Shown: in pieces, positions 1 through 8,462 of the stretch
Numbering within the stretch: position 1 is the first letter of the stretch
How the letters are laid out: each line of letters begins with the position of its first letter
Assembly: GCA_038207745.1 (NCBI GenBank)
Contig: JBBQZL010000013.1
Coordinates: 1 to 24,061 of the forward strand
Reading direction: 5' to 3'
Origin: JBBQZL01 sp038207745
GTDB lineage: Bacteria; Actinomycetota; Thermoleophilia; Solirubrobacterales; 70-9
DNA: 24,061 bases
Position numbers and translations under genes: made by a program
The notes under the pieces: model-generated
What the model was told of the DNA's origin: nothing
Seen by the model: only the letters and a program-made list of their open reading frames with translations
Databases searched by the model: none

Positions 1-79
1 AGAAGGCTGCCGATCTCCCAGATGACCTTGCGGTGGCCGCCTAGAACCTCAGATCCGCCCCGCCGCCGCAACGCAGACC

Positions 80-85
80 TATACT
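80..85 (+). promoter_or_regulatory. -10 box of GAP-family gene (leaderless type)
   Basis: TATACT lies here and the GTG start follows 6 nt later, so transcription would begin at or next to the start codon. No Shine-Dalgarno sequence precedes the GTG. No clear -35 box is visible. Bases 1-79 hold nothing else I can support. Confidence 0.5.
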
Positions 86-91
86 CGCCCG

Positions 92-763
92 GTGGCACAG
101 GCAATCGGTCAGGTTCTCCCGTTCGCAGTAGTCGTTGCGCTCAGCCCGATCCCGATCATCGGCGTTGTACTGATGCTGGCGACTCCTCGCGCCCGGACCA
201 ACGGCCCGGCGTTCATCCTCGGATGGATAGCCGGACTCGCACTCGCCGGCACGATCATCCTACTTGCCTCGAACAGTGCCGGCGCCGGCGAAAATGGCCA
301 ACCCGCCGAATGGGCCAACTACCTCAAGATCGTCCTCGGCCTGCTGCTGCTGCACCTCGCCTTCAGGCAATGGAAGAAGCGACCACATGGCGATCAGGGG
401 CCGCAGCTCCCCGGATGGATGAAGACGCTTGACCACTTCACCGCCGGGAGGGCCGCCGCGCTGGGCGTCGCCCTCTCCGCCGTAAATCCAAAGAATCTTC
501 TGCTCGTGGTCGCCGCAGCATTGGCCATTGCGCAGACCGGCATCTCAGCGGGAGAGCAGGCCGTGGCCCTGGCGGTGTTCGTCGTGATCGGGACGATCGG
601 AACGGCCACGCCCGTTGTCATCTACTTCGCGATGGGTGATCGCTCGAAGAAGACCCTTGACGAGCTCAAAGCCTGGATGTCCCACAACAATGCGACGATC
701 ATCGCGGTCATCCTCCTCGTCATCGCGGCGAAGCTGATCGGCGACGGGATCTCGGGTCTGTAG
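92..763 (+). CDS. GAP family (SfLAP-like) integral membrane protein
   Basis: This 223-residue membrane protein matches the general pattern of the GAP/sulfolipid-1-addressing (SfLAP) family. Members are linked in mycobacteria to export of cell-envelope glycolipids. In other actinobacteria the substrate is unknown. Visible features are an N-terminal hydrophobic helix containing ALSPIPIIGVVLML, several further transmembrane segments (about residues 35-55, 75-92, 125-150, 160-180 and 200-220), and an AVNPKNLLLVVAAA stretch typical of the family. A cytoplasmic-looking charged loop (RQWKKRPHGDQG) lies between. The GTG start is chosen because TATACT ends 6 nt before it and the first hydrophobic segment begins at once. 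The gene converges on the Vps62-like gene with a 29-bp gap. Family assignment is fairly confident. The function is not known. Confidence 0.75.
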   Translation: MAQAIGQVLPFAVVVALSPIPIIGVVLMLATPRARTNGPAFILGWIAGLALAGTIILLASNSAGAGENGQPAEWANYLKIVLGLLLLHLAFRQWKKRPHGDQGPQLPGWMKTLDHFTAGRAAALGVALSAVNPKNLLLVVAAALAIAQTGISAGEQAVALAVFVVIGTIGTATPVVIYFAMGDRSKKTLDELKAWMSHNNATIIAVILLVIAAKLIGDGISGL

Positions 764-792
764 CAACGCCCTGGTCTGGGGCGATCGATCCG

Positions 793-2766
793 TCAGCCGG
801 CAGGCGCTCCCGCGGCTATATCGGGCACCCGCCCGAACTTCCGGGGACGCCAGGGGCGCCATGAGCGGCGGGGCTTTGCCGGTTCCGCTTCGGCGCGGGC
901 CTCGAGATCGAAGTAGAGCAGTGTGTCGCCGATCGCGACGTAAGCGATCAGCAGGGCAAAGACGAGCGATCCGAGCAGGTTGATCCAGATCAACGACAAC
1001 GAGGTGAAGATCAACGCGAAGGTCAGCAGAGGGCCGGTGACGATCGCGACCAGGTTGAAGAAGACGACCGCGCGGACAGTGTGCCACCAGCGCCCGCGAA
1101 CCAACTCGGAGCTGCCGCGGAATGCCTCGCGAATCGACTTGTCGGTGAATAGGACCTCCTGCTGGACGAAGGTCCAGCTGACCAGCTTCCAGATTGCAAA
1201 TGGAATGCCGATGACCGTGATGAAGATCAGGGTCACGCCGAGCGTCGCGATCAGCTGCGCAATCACAACCCTCCAGAACCGCTGCAACATCGCGCGCCAG
1301 GAATCGACGAAACCGGCCGGGCGGCCTTCGGCCAGCAACCTGACGAATGTGACCACCACGGCGGCGACGATCGCCATTGCGATCGGGCGGCCGATCTGAC
1401 CAATCAGGTCGGCGATTGCCAGTTCGATACCTGAGCGGTCCGATACGCCACCGGCGTTGGAGCCGCCGGCAAATTCCCCGGCGAGCAGATTCGTGCCGCC
1501 GATAATCGGCACAGCGGTGAGCGTGATCGGGACGACGACCAGCCAATGACGACCATAGAGCCGGCGGGCCGTGCGGACGAGCTGGCCGAACGAGCGCCGC
1601 GCCCGCAGCTCGGTGAGGTCGATCGGCCCCCAGCGTGTGGCGCCGGCGAAGAGGACGATCAGGATCGCGAGCAACACCAGCGTCACGACCGCCGCCAGAC
1701 GGGACTTCGCCTCGAGATTGATCAAGCCGGAGACCGTCCCGACGGTGCCGCAGAAGGCCTTCGCCACCTGCGGGCCGAGCACCGAGCCACCCGGCAGCCG
1801 TGGGCTGGTCGAGCGCTGACCCTCCATCCAGCTGAAGGGCTGGTTCCACTGCGTCTTGGTCTGCGGACCGGTCGGCCCGTTGTTGAAGCCCTTCTGCTTC
1901 TCGCCCCAGCGGCCGTAGAAGCTCAACCACTTGAACTCGCCCCTGCTGGGTACCCGATCGGGCATCAGGATCGGCTGCGGCCGCAGTTCGCGCAGGGGCT
2001 GACTGGTGTTGTCGCAGCCAAGCCCTGAGCCGCGCTCGCCGTTCTCGACGTAGACGGCAGAGCCGTAGAACGTGGCGTGTGAGCCGGCAGCCGGATAGAC
2101 GATCGGGTGGCTGCCGTCCTTCTGCACCTTTGAGTCGTTCCAATCGGCGCGCTCACCGCCGGCGTGCTGGAAGAGGATCATCCTGCTCGGTCCATCGACA
2201 AGGGCCTGCCGGGGAGAATCGGTATCGAAGCTGAGCTGCATCCCCTCCCAGTCACTCTCGTGCAGGTCGTTGAACTCGTTGAAATACCAGTAGAACCAGT
2301 ACTGGAGGGCGAACCCGGGGTGACCCCGCTCGCGGGCGATATGGGCATAGGTGACGACCGGCGCGTCACCTCGGTCCTTCAATACCTCGAAGTCGCGGGC
2401 GTATTCACAGGTGTCGCCGAGCGGGTCGCCGTTCAGGTTGAGGTAGTACCTGTCGCCGAGACCCGCGATGTCGTCTGCGGTCGGAGCCCTCAAAACATCC
2501 GTGAGACCCTTGCCGCCGACGTCCCTGGTCAGGATCACGCTCGGATTGCCGAGCACCGTATCGACGCTGGTCGGCTCGTACTGCTCGGCCGTGATTTCGC
2601 ACGGCGGATCCTGCTGCTCCCGGATCATCGTCACCGGCGAGTAGTCCTCCACCAGGCGGTCCAGGGCGGATCGCGGGGGCTGCGTCGCCGCGCTGGCCGC
2701 CGGGACGAAGAAGAGCGACGTGATCGCCACCAGCCCCACCGTCCAACCGCGTCGAAGAGCAGTCAT
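793..2766 (-). CDS. Exported Vps62-like protein with C-terminal membrane domain
   Basis: This is a two-part protein of 657 residues from the chosen start. Residues 1-27 form a signal peptide (RR, hydrophobic core, ASAA). Residues about 30-330 resemble the Vps62/DUF946 fold: the YWFYWYFNEF run, HESDWEGMQ, and a later PAAGSHATFY segment typical of the family. The C-terminal part starts with a transmembrane helix near residue 357 and has several more, with SIREAFRGSSELVRGRWWH. This resembles YciC/DUF975-type membrane domains in which a conserved S-x-x-L-V-x-G-x-W segment follows a helix. ATG at 2766 is preferred over an ATG 81 bp upstream, because the longer version would place 27 unlike residues before the signal peptide and overlap the divergent gene. 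A TACCTT box lies 7 nt before this ATG. The biochemical role is unknown. An envelope location is inferred. Confidence 0.7.
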   Translation of the reverse strand: MTALRRGWTVGLVAITSLFFVPAASAATQPPRSALDRLVEDYSPVTMIREQQDPPCEITAEQYEPTSVDTVLGNPSVILTRDVGGKGLTDVLRAPTADDIAGLGDRYYLNLNGDPLGDTCEYARDFEVLKDRGDAPVVTYAHIARERGHPGFALQYWFYWYFNEFNDLHESDWEGMQLSFDTDSPRQALVDGPSRMILFQHAGGERADWNDSKVQKDGSHPIVYPAAGSHATFYGSAVYVENGERGSGLGCDNTSQPLRELRPQPILMPDRVPSRGEFKWLSFYGRWGEKQKGFNNGPTGPQTKTQWNQPFSWMEGQRSTSPRLPGGSVLGPQVAKAFCGTVGTVSGLINLEAKSRLAAVVTLVLLAILIVLFAGATRWGPIDLTELRARRSFGQLVRTARRLYGRHWLVVVPITLTAVPIIGGTNLLAGEFAGGSNAGGVSDRSGIELAIADLIGQIGRPIAMAIVAAVVVTFVRLLAEGRPAGFVDSWRAMLQRFWRVVIAQLIATLGVTLIFITVIGIPFAIWKLVSWTFVQQEVLFTDKSIREAFRGSSELVRGRWWHTVRAVVFFNLVAIVTGPLLTFALIFTSLSLIWINLLGSLVFALLIAYVAIGDTLLYFDLEARAEAEPAKPRRSWRPWRPRKFGRVPDIAAGAPAG

Positions 2767-2818
2767 CCGCAGGAAGGTATCAGCGCGCTGCCGGTCCCCA
2801 ACTACAATCGGCGACGGC
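2767..2818. promoter_or_regulatory. 52-bp divergent promoter region, both genes apparently leaderless
   Basis: On the plus strand TACAAT (2803-2808) lies 10 nt before the TTG start at 2819. On the minus strand TACCTT ends 7 nt before the ATG at 2766. Neither start has a Shine-Dalgarno sequence. The two genes therefore seem to share one compact control region. Confidence 0.45.
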
Positions 2819-3694
2819 TTGGGCATCACAACCGCATCCATCTTCACCGACTTCTGGTCGCAGCTCCGGGAGCATCACGAGCAGGGTCTGTTCCTGGTCC
2901 TCTGCGGTTTCATTCTCTCGTTTGCCTTCATCCGCATGAGCACCCGGCTGATGCGCAGTCCGAAGGTCCCGTGGTGGCCCGGCAGCATCGTCAGCGACAG
3001 CGGCGTCCACCTTCATCATCTGGTCTTCGGGATCGTCACGATGATGATCTCCGGGGCGCTGCTCAGCGTTGCCCTTGGCGACAGCCCGCTGACCGAGATC
3101 TCCTCCTTCACCTTCGGAATCGGGGCGGGCCTGACGATCGACGAGTTTGCGCTCTGGGTGCGTCTCGACGACGTCTACTGGACGAAGGAGGGCCGCAGCT
3201 CGATCGACGCCACGGTGATTGCCGTTGCCGGGATGCTGCTCGCGCTGCTCGGCTTCAGTCCGGTCACCATCGAGACCGGGTCCGCCACCGCGGTGATCGG
3301 CACCATCATCACTGCCGCAATCGTCCTCTACTTTGTCGTCGCCTGCTTCCTGAAGGGGCGGATATTTCACGGCGTCGTCGGGTTCTTCGTCCTGCCGGTG
3401 GGGATCTACGGCGCCTGGAGGATCGGCAAGCCGAGCTCCGCATGGGCGCGGCGGCGCTATGGAGAGCGCCGCCCCGAGAAGCAGGCGGAATCGGAAAAAC
3501 GCTTCGTTCCCGGCCGGCGCACCGAGAGATTCAAGGATGCGTTCCGCGACATCATCGGCGGGAAACCCAGCGAGGGCCTTGGCGCAGTCAGGGATGAGGC
3601 GATGTCTGCCTCTCGAGAAGCATCCGCGGAGGTTCGCCGGCAGGCCGAAAAGGCAGTTCGGCCATCGACCCCGGACAAGGACGGCGACGACTGA
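2819..3694 (+). CDS. Conserved integral membrane protein with HLHH motif
   Basis: This predicted membrane protein has 291 residues. After a short amphipathic start comes a helix (GLFLVLCGFILSFAFIRMS), then a soluble loop with VSDSGVHLHHLVFG, two or three more helices, a conserved-looking segment GLTIDEFALWVRLDDVYW, and helices near residues 135-180. A charged C-terminal tail of about 90 residues ends the protein. The His cluster followed by DEFALW resembles a conserved actinobacterial family of unknown function. A metal-binding role is only a guess. The frame is open back to an ATG at 2720. I chose the TTG at 2819 because a TACAAT box lies just upstream and the extra N-terminal residues would overlap the divergent promoter and gene. 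Confidence 0.7.
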   Translation: MGITTASIFTDFWSQLREHHEQGLFLVLCGFILSFAFIRMSTRLMRSPKVPWWPGSIVSDSGVHLHHLVFGIVTMMISGALLSVALGDSPLTEISSFTFGIGAGLTIDEFALWVRLDDVYWTKEGRSSIDATVIAVAGMLLALLGFSPVTIETGSATAVIGTIITAAIVLYFVVACFLKGRIFHGVVGFFVLPVGIYGAWRIGKPSSAWARRRYGERRPEKQAESEKRFVPGRRTERFKDAFRDIIGGKPSEGLGAVRDEAMSASREASAEVRRQAEKAVRPSTPDKDGDD

Positions 3695-3813
3695 CCGCCG
3701 TCGCGCAGCCCGCGAAGGCGATCGGCCGATCGGCCCTGAGTCGCCTGGTCACCGTCGGCCTCCCACTCTGCGCGCTGGATCACGACCGGTATCGAGTCTG
3801 TAAGAAGAGATAG

Positions 3814-3984
3814 GCACGCGAGCTGCTCGAGAACGGCGGCCTGTCGGTTGACGGCGTCGCTTCGAAATGCGGCTTCGGCAGCGACGAGACGATGCGGCGC
3901 GCCTTTCAGCGAGTCATCGGGGTCGGGCCGTCCGAATACCGGGAGCGCTTCGGCTCGACTCCTGCCGGCGAACTCGTCACCTAG
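3814..3984 (+). pseudogene. 3' remnant of GlxA/AraC-family regulator
   Basis: Reading from 3814 (just after an in-frame TAG) to the TAG at 3982-3984 gives 56 residues. They contain the second helix-turn-helix of an AraC-type DNA-binding domain: ARELLENGGLSVDGVASKCG, FGSDETMRRAF and VGPSEYRERF. This is the exact ending expected of a GlxA-like regulator (recognition helix, then the G-x-x-P-x-x-Y-R signature). The amidase-like sensor domain and the first HTH are missing and no start codon is present, so the gene is broken. The 120 bp before it hold no recognisable continuation. Bases 3985-4059 hold nothing I can name. Confidence 0.8.
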
Positions 3985-4059
3985 CACCTAGCGAGATTTC
4001 CGATCAGGGCGGCCAAACCGCAAGGCTCGGCCAAGCGCGGCCATTCCGCTGCCGGACAT

Positions 4060-4644
4060 TCAGCCGGGCAGCGGGTCGCGACGATCGGCGTTTGTGCGGT
4101 AGTGGAGGTGAACCACGCCGTTGCCGAAACGGCGTTGGTCCAGCAGCTCGAGCTCGAGGCAAACACCGTCGGGGAGAGACCTCTTGCCCCCTCCCACCAG
4201 GATTGGCGAGACCAACAGATGGCACTCGTCGACCAACCCGGCCTTGATCGCCTGGCCGGCGAGTTCGGCGCCGCCCACGGAGATGTCGTGTCCCGCCTGC
4301 GCTTTGATCTGCCGGATCGCCTCGGGGTCGAAGTCCCGCTCGATCCGTGTCCTGGCGCTGGAGGCCGTCTCAAGCGTCCTGGAGTAGACGATCTTCTCGG
4401 CGGCCTGCCATATCTCGGCGAAATCCCGCGTGAAGGTCGGCTGTCCCGCGCCGGTATCAGCGGTCTCCCAGTAGACCATCACCTCATACATCCGGCGTCC
4501 GTAGAGGTAGGTGCCGATCGGCCGCTCGAGCTCATTGACGAAGGCATGCACCTCCTCGTCCGGCATAGACCAATCGAAGTTGCCGCTCTCATCCGCCACG
4601 TATCCGTCGAGCGAGGTGATCGCCGAGTAGATCAGTTTGGCCAT
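4060..4644 (-). CDS. Dihydrofolate reductase family (RibD C-terminal-like) protein
   Basis: This 194-residue protein has the RibD_C/DHFR-like fold signature. It begins with a strand leading to SLDGYVADESGNFDW, continues with LYGRRMYEVMVYW, and has a late nucleotide-binding region ISVGGAELAGQAIKAGLVDE followed by LLVSPILVGGGKRSLPDG. Proteins of this group are small NAD(P)H-dependent reductases of mostly unknown substrate, not the housekeeping DHFR. ATG at 4644 is chosen because GGGAGG sits about 6 nt upstream. The longer frame to 4695 adds 17 residues unlike the family. The gene is divergent from the small ABM-like gene across 261 bp. Confidence 0.85.
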   Translation of the reverse strand: MAKLIYSAITSLDGYVADESGNFDWSMPDEEVHAFVNELERPIGTYLYGRRMYEVMVYWETADTGAGQPTFTRDFAEIWQAAEKIVYSRTLETASSARTRIERDFDPEAIRQIKAQAGHDISVGGAELAGQAIKAGLVDECHLLVSPILVGGGKRSLPDGVCLELELLDQRRFGNGVVHLHYRTNADRRDPLPG

Positions 4645-4676
4645 TGCGAGCCTCCCTTCTGCACATACTGATTTCA

Positions 4677-4735
4677 CGTGGCCGGGCCCCGCCAAGAATG
4701 TTGCATCTGAACGTCGCTATCTGAACCCGGCCACG
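4677..4735. promoter_or_regulatory. Inverted and direct repeats in divergent intergenic region
   Basis: The 261-bp gap between divergent genes contains a perfect 10-bp inverted repeat, CGTGGCCGGG (4677-4686) and CCCGGCCACG (4726-4735). Its loop carries a direct repeat ATCTGAAC (4705-4712 and 4719-4726, 14-bp period). The direct repeat could be a regulator site. The inverted repeat could form a stem in RNA. No regulator is known. Confidence 0.35.
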
Positions 4736-4905
4736 AAGATTAGGACAAGCACCAGAGGCTGCCAAGCGGCCTGTCGCCGAAAACGCTCGCATGTCGCAAA
4801 TGAGGCACCGGCGGCTCGGTACATTGAGACCCTGGGGTTCACCTCCTCCTTAGGCGCAGCTGAGAGTTTCCGCCTGCGAAGACCAAACGCAATGGAAAGG
4901 ATCAA

Positions 4906-5187
4906 ATGGCATATCTGATGACGCACTTCTGGCCGGGCGGAACCGAGGACCAGTACCGCATGAACCTGGCCGCGGCGCACCCGCCAAACGGCCTGCCCGA
5001 GGGCCAGAACTTCCACGCCGCGGGACCGACCGAGGGCGGGTTTCTGATCGTGGCGGTGTGGGATTCAAAGGAACAAAGCGACCGCTTCGTCAACAAGGTG
5101 CTGATGCCGGGCATGCCTGTCGAGGGTGGCTTCACGCAGCAGCCTGAGGAGCGCGTCGCCGAGGTCGTCAATCTCGAGAGGGCGTAA
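4906..5187 (+). CDS. Small ABM-like (dimeric alpha/beta barrel) protein
   Basis: This is a 93-residue soluble protein. Its layout is a strand MAYLMTHFWPGGTEDQYRMN, a glycine/proline-rich middle HPPNGLPEGQNFHAAGPTEG, a strand GFLIVAVWDSKEQSDRF and a terminal helix. That suits an antibiotic-biosynthesis-monooxygenase-like or EthD-like ferredoxin-fold protein. The strand G-G-F-L-I-V-A-V-W followed by D-S-K-E-Q-S-D-R-F is the usual pattern of such domains. No catalytic residues can be named. The ATG start is supported by AAAGGA 5 nt upstream. A strong hairpin follows the stop, so the gene looks monocistronic. Confidence 0.7.
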   Translation: MAYLMTHFWPGGTEDQYRMNLAAAHPPNGLPEGQNFHAAGPTEGGFLIVAVWDSKEQSDRFVNKVLMPGMPVEGGFTQQPEERVAEVVNLERA

Positions 5188-5194
5188 GGGACCA

Positions 5195-5235
5195 GGTGGC
5201 GACGCGCGGCGTCAACCTGCCGCCGCGCGTCCACC
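5195..5235 (+). terminator. Strong hairpin after the ABM-like gene
   Basis: The arm 5195-5211 pairs with 5221-5235 (GGTGG then ACGCGCGGCG, with a 2-nt bulge) around a 9-nt loop, followed by TTGTGTCGTTGTGT. It begins 8 bp after the stop codon. The run after the stem is T-rich rather than a pure T tract, so it is a probable terminator rather than a certain one. Confidence 0.5.
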
Positions 5236-5708
5236 TTGTGTCGTTGTGTCGAGTGGTCCGGCGCCGCTCAGGCAGGCCTGTTTAGAACCGATTGAACGAG
5301 TCCCTGCTCGTTCGGGCCGGTTTCGATCGGCGGAGTTTCCCGGCACGGCATGTCCGTTCTCGACCGCCCCGGCAGGGTCGCAGTGCTCGCCGTCCACCCG
5401 CCATCTGCTCGATCAACCTCGGCGAGGCCCTGTATATCCGTATCCGCGACCAGGGCGAGGGGGCTGCCTTGCGGCGTCGTGGACTTACGGTGATCGCACC
5501 GTTGCGAAGCCGGTCAGACCTGGGAGACGGGATCGTGCGTGCATCGGGACCCGGGCCATTACCTGACCCGGCGTGCATCGCGCCTGCAATACCTTGATCT
5601 GGTCGCCCGCGAGACGAGTGTCGGCGTCACCGAGATGATCGGCACCGGGCTTATCGCCGCGCCCACCGCGAACGTCAGGACCCCGCTGACTCCTCGCCCG
5701 ATCGCGCC
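5236..5708. other. 473-bp stretch without a recognisable gene
   Basis: No frame here gives a protein I recognise. There is a perfect 7-bp inverted repeat GAACGAG/CTCGTTC (5294-5300 and 5307-5313, 6-nt loop). A plus-strand frame from 5539 reads smoothly for about 50 codons (HYLTRRASRLQYLDLVARE, then VTEMIGTGLIAAPTANVRTP), then runs antisense into the sulfatase. That could be a gene remnant, but I cannot name a family. Confidence 0.3.
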
Positions 5709-8063
5709 TCAGTCCTTCATGAACCAGCCGCGCACCTCTGCCTCGTGGTCGATGTAGCGCTGGCCGGTGACGTCAACGACGACCTTGTCGATCGTGCCGC
5801 CGGTGAAGCGGAACGGAGCGGTGTAGTCGGGGGTGACGGGTGAGGCGCTGTCGCGTCCGACGCAGATGCCGTCGCCGACAAGGCAAAATGCGCCCGGCTG
5901 GGTGACGATTTCGCCGCTGCCGACTTCCTGATCGTCCATATAGAGGGCGAGCGTTCCGGCGAATCCGGGCATGTCCGGATTCTCGTTCTTGCCCTTGACG
6001 GTGAACTCCGCCGTGTAGACGTGCTGGCCGGGGGTGATGTCGCGGTCGGCGACGATCTCCTGCAGGTGGGTTCCCACCCAGTTGAACGTGTAGCGCAGGC
6101 GCTGGTCCTTGATGTAGAGGCTGTGCCCGCCTGCGACCCCTCCGTGGGCATAGAGCACACCCGCGGCGTCGGCGGAGTCGACCGCAAGGCCGGCAGTGAT
6201 CGTGTACGAGCGGCCGTTGATGCGTACGCCGCCTGCCTCGGGGACGTCGGCACAGTCCGGGTAGTAGACGTAGCGCTCCCGTGGCTCCGCGGCGTGGGGC
6301 CTCTCGGCAAGCACCTGCTCGATCGCGGTGCGGTCGTCGAGCGGGAGCCCGTTTAGCTCCTGCGCGCAGTCGGACCACAACTTCTTGAGCTGCTCGAGGC
6401 GCTCGGGCTCCTGCTCAGCCAGGTTCTTGGACTGGGCACGGTCCTCCTGGAGGTTGTAGAGCTCCCACTCGTCCAGGTCGAACTTCCCCCATCCGCTGAT
6501 CGGCGGATGCAGGGTGCAGGCCAGCCACCCCTTGTGGTAGATCGACCGCATGCCGAGCATCGAGTAGAACTGCGTCTCCTTGCCCGGCGCGTCCGCGTCG
6601 GTCAGGCTGGCCGCAAAGCTCTCACCCTCGATCGGGCTTTGCTCGTAGCCCTTGATCACCGCAGGCGGCTGGATCCCCAGGAGTTCGTAGATCGTCGGCA
6701 CGACATCGACCGCGTGGATGTACTGATTACGAGGCTCGGTCTGCGCCTCGATGCGGGCCGGCCACGAGACCAGGCACATGTCGGAGACCCCGCCCTCGTA
6801 TCCGGCCCAGCGCTTCCAGTAGGGGAACGGCGTGTCGAACGCCCAGGCCCAGCCGGTGTTGTAGTGGTTGTAGGACTGCGGGCTGCCGAGCTCGTCGATG
6901 TGCTGAAGCGTGATCTCGGTGCTGTCGGCGATCCCGTTGAAGAACCGCCACTCATTGAACGAGCCGTTCGGGCCGCCCTCGCCGCTCGCACCGTTGTCGG
7001 AGACGACGACGACGATCGTGTTGTCCAGCTGGCCGGACTCCTCGAGGTAGTCGATCACACGGCCGAGCTGGTCGTCGGTGTAGGAGATGTAGCCGGCAAA
7101 CACCTCGGCCATCCGGGAGAACAGCCGCTGCTCGTCAGCGCTCAGCGAGTCCCACGGGCGCACGGTGTCAAGCAATGGCCAGGGCTGCCCATCCGGTCCG
7201 GTCCGCTGCGGCTCCCCGTGGGGGTTGATCGGCGAGAGCTCGGTGTCCGCCGGCAGCAGACCCATCTGCTTCTGACGCTCCAGGATCTCCGCGCGAAACG
7301 CCTCATAGCCCTGGTCGAAGCGGCCCTTGTACTTGTCCGCCCACTCCTTCGGAACGTGGTGCGGGGCGTGCCCTGCCTGCGAGGCCAGGTACATGAAGAA
7401 CGGCTTGTCCGGATCGACGACCTTGGCGTCGCGGATGAACTCGATCGACCTGTCGGAGAGGTCGTTCGAGAGGTGGTAGCCCTCTTCCGGTGTGGCGGGC
7501 GGGTCGATCTGATGGTTGTCGTGGACCAAGTCCGGATACCAGCTGTTGGACTCTCCGCCGAGAAACCCGTAGAAGCGCTCGAAGCCGCGTCCCAAAGGCC
7601 AACGGCCCTTGTAGGAGGCCATCGTCGCCTCCTCCCCCGGGGTCAGGTGCCACTTGCCGACGCAGTATGTGTTGTACCCCTGATCGGCCAGCACCTCGGA
7701 GATGAACCCGTTCTCGAACGGGATCCGCGTCGAGATTCCAGGGAACCCCGAACTGAACTCCGCGATCGTCGCCATCCCATTCGATGTCGCGTTGCGGCCC
7801 GTGAGCAGTGAAGACCTGGTCGGCGAGCACAGCGCCGTGGTGTGGAAGTTCGCGTACCGCACGCCCCTGTCCGCAATGCGACGCATGTTCGGCGTCTCGA
7901 CCGGGCCGCCGAACACATCCATCGTCCCGTACCCGATGTCGTCCCACGCGAGCAGCAGCACATTCGGGGCATCGTCCGGTGCCTTCGGGGCAAGGAACGG
8001 CTCCCAGTCCGGCGTCGAGTCGCGGATGTCCAGCTCGATCCTGCCGTTGAACTTCTTCGCCAT
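5709..8063 (-). CDS. Type I arylsulfatase (formylglycine-dependent)
   Basis: This 784-residue sulfatase has all main type I motifs. Metal ligands are D41-D42 in WDDIGYG. The catalytic cysteine is C79 in CSPTR, within the CxPxR signature and followed by SSLLTGR. GKWHL is at 136-140, a histidine at 232 in QAGHAPHH, and D356-N357 in VVVSDNG. The cysteine would be oxidised to formylglycine by a separate enzyme, which is not in this window. No signal peptide is seen (MAKKFNGRIELDIRDSTPDW), so a cytoplasmic location is likely. The C-terminal 200 residues form a beta-rich domain. ATG at 8063 is chosen because GAGAGG lies about 7 nt upstream. The open frame to 8123 adds 20 residues without family character. 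The substrate cannot be told from sequence. The gene stands alone on the minus strand with the TetR gene upstream. Confidence 0.93.
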   Translation of the reverse strand: MAKKFNGRIELDIRDSTPDWEPFLAPKAPDDAPNVLLLAWDDIGYGTMDVFGGPVETPNMRRIADRGVRYANFHTTALCSPTRSSLLTGRNATSNGMATIAEFSSGFPGISTRIPFENGFISEVLADQGYNTYCVGKWHLTPGEEATMASYKGRWPLGRGFERFYGFLGGESNSWYPDLVHDNHQIDPPATPEEGYHLSNDLSDRSIEFIRDAKVVDPDKPFFMYLASQAGHAPHHVPKEWADKYKGRFDQGYEAFRAEILERQKQMGLLPADTELSPINPHGEPQRTGPDGQPWPLLDTVRPWDSLSADEQRLFSRMAEVFAGYISYTDDQLGRVIDYLEESGQLDNTIVVVVSDNGASGEGGPNGSFNEWRFFNGIADSTEITLQHIDELGSPQSYNHYNTGWAWAFDTPFPYWKRWAGYEGGVSDMCLVSWPARIEAQTEPRNQYIHAVDVVPTIYELLGIQPPAVIKGYEQSPIEGESFAASLTDADAPGKETQFYSMLGMRSIYHKGWLACTLHPPISGWGKFDLDEWELYNLQEDRAQSKNLAEQEPERLEQLKKLWSDCAQELNGLPLDDRTAIEQVLAERPHAAEPRERYVYYPDCADVPEAGGVRINGRSYTITAGLAVDSADAAGVLYAHGGVAGGHSLYIKDQRLRYTFNWVGTHLQEIVADRDITPGQHVYTAEFTVKGKNENPDMPGFAGTLALYMDDQEVGSGEIVTQPGAFCLVGDGICVGRDSASPVTPDYTAPFRFTGGTIDKVVVDVTGQRYIDHEAEVRGWFMKD

Positions 8064-8462
8064 CGAGTCGCCTCTCGTCGTTTGCCCGCCGCGGATAATG
8101 GCAGGACACGACTGGTCTCGCATCGAAAGTCAGCTTCACGCAGGCGCTGCTCAAACTTGTTGGTGCCGATCGGTCTCTCCGAGATCTTCATCCAGATCTC
8201 GTCGTACCCGGACGATGTCCCGATTGCCCGGGGCGTCACGCAATTCTCTCCTCGGGTGAGCAACGTTTGGCTCCTCGCCATTTCGCATCGATAGCCAGGC
8301 TCGAGCTTGCCGGCGGACTTCCTCCTGAAGACGCACCACTTTGCCATACAGAGCAAACACATTTTTCGACGTCGCGTCGGCGGAAGTGCAAAAGAGACAC
8401 TTCGAAACCATCCGCGCGATGGCATCGCAGCCAGAACTGAGATCCGGAGTCCGGTCCGGGCC
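8064..8462. promoter_or_regulatory. Sulfatase upstream region with 20-bp inverted repeat
   Basis: About 400 bp separate the sulfatase start from the TetR stop. A perfect inverted repeat GAGATCT-N6-AGATCTC lies at 8181-8200, roughly 120-135 bp before the sulfatase start. It is a candidate operator. Minus-strand frames across 8151-8411 are open, but I recognise no protein in them and do not call a gene. Confidence 0.35.

Noticed and set aside
545..2143. Minus-strand open frame of 532 codons
   Set aside because: It overlaps the clearly real Vps62-like gene in another frame, is arginine/alanine-rich and has no domain or signal. It is a GC-rich shadow frame.
2164..3597. Plus-strand open frame of 477 codons
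   Set aside because: It crosses from antisense of the Vps62-like gene into the membrane protein gene in the wrong frame. No domain seen.
5292..5597. Frame reading INLGEALYIRIRDQGEGAAL as an enzyme fragment
   Set aside because: Protein-like for some 30 residues, but I could not place it in any family. Listed only as an unexplained stretch.
6507..7811. Plus-strand open frame of 434 codons
   Set aside because: It is antisense to the sulfatase, with valine/arginine-rich translation and no motif.
8151..8411. Possible 86-codon minus-strand gene upstream of the sulfatase
   Set aside because: There is no recognisable family, no clear ribosome site, and the composition is like non-coding GC-rich DNA. 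Not supportable by eye.
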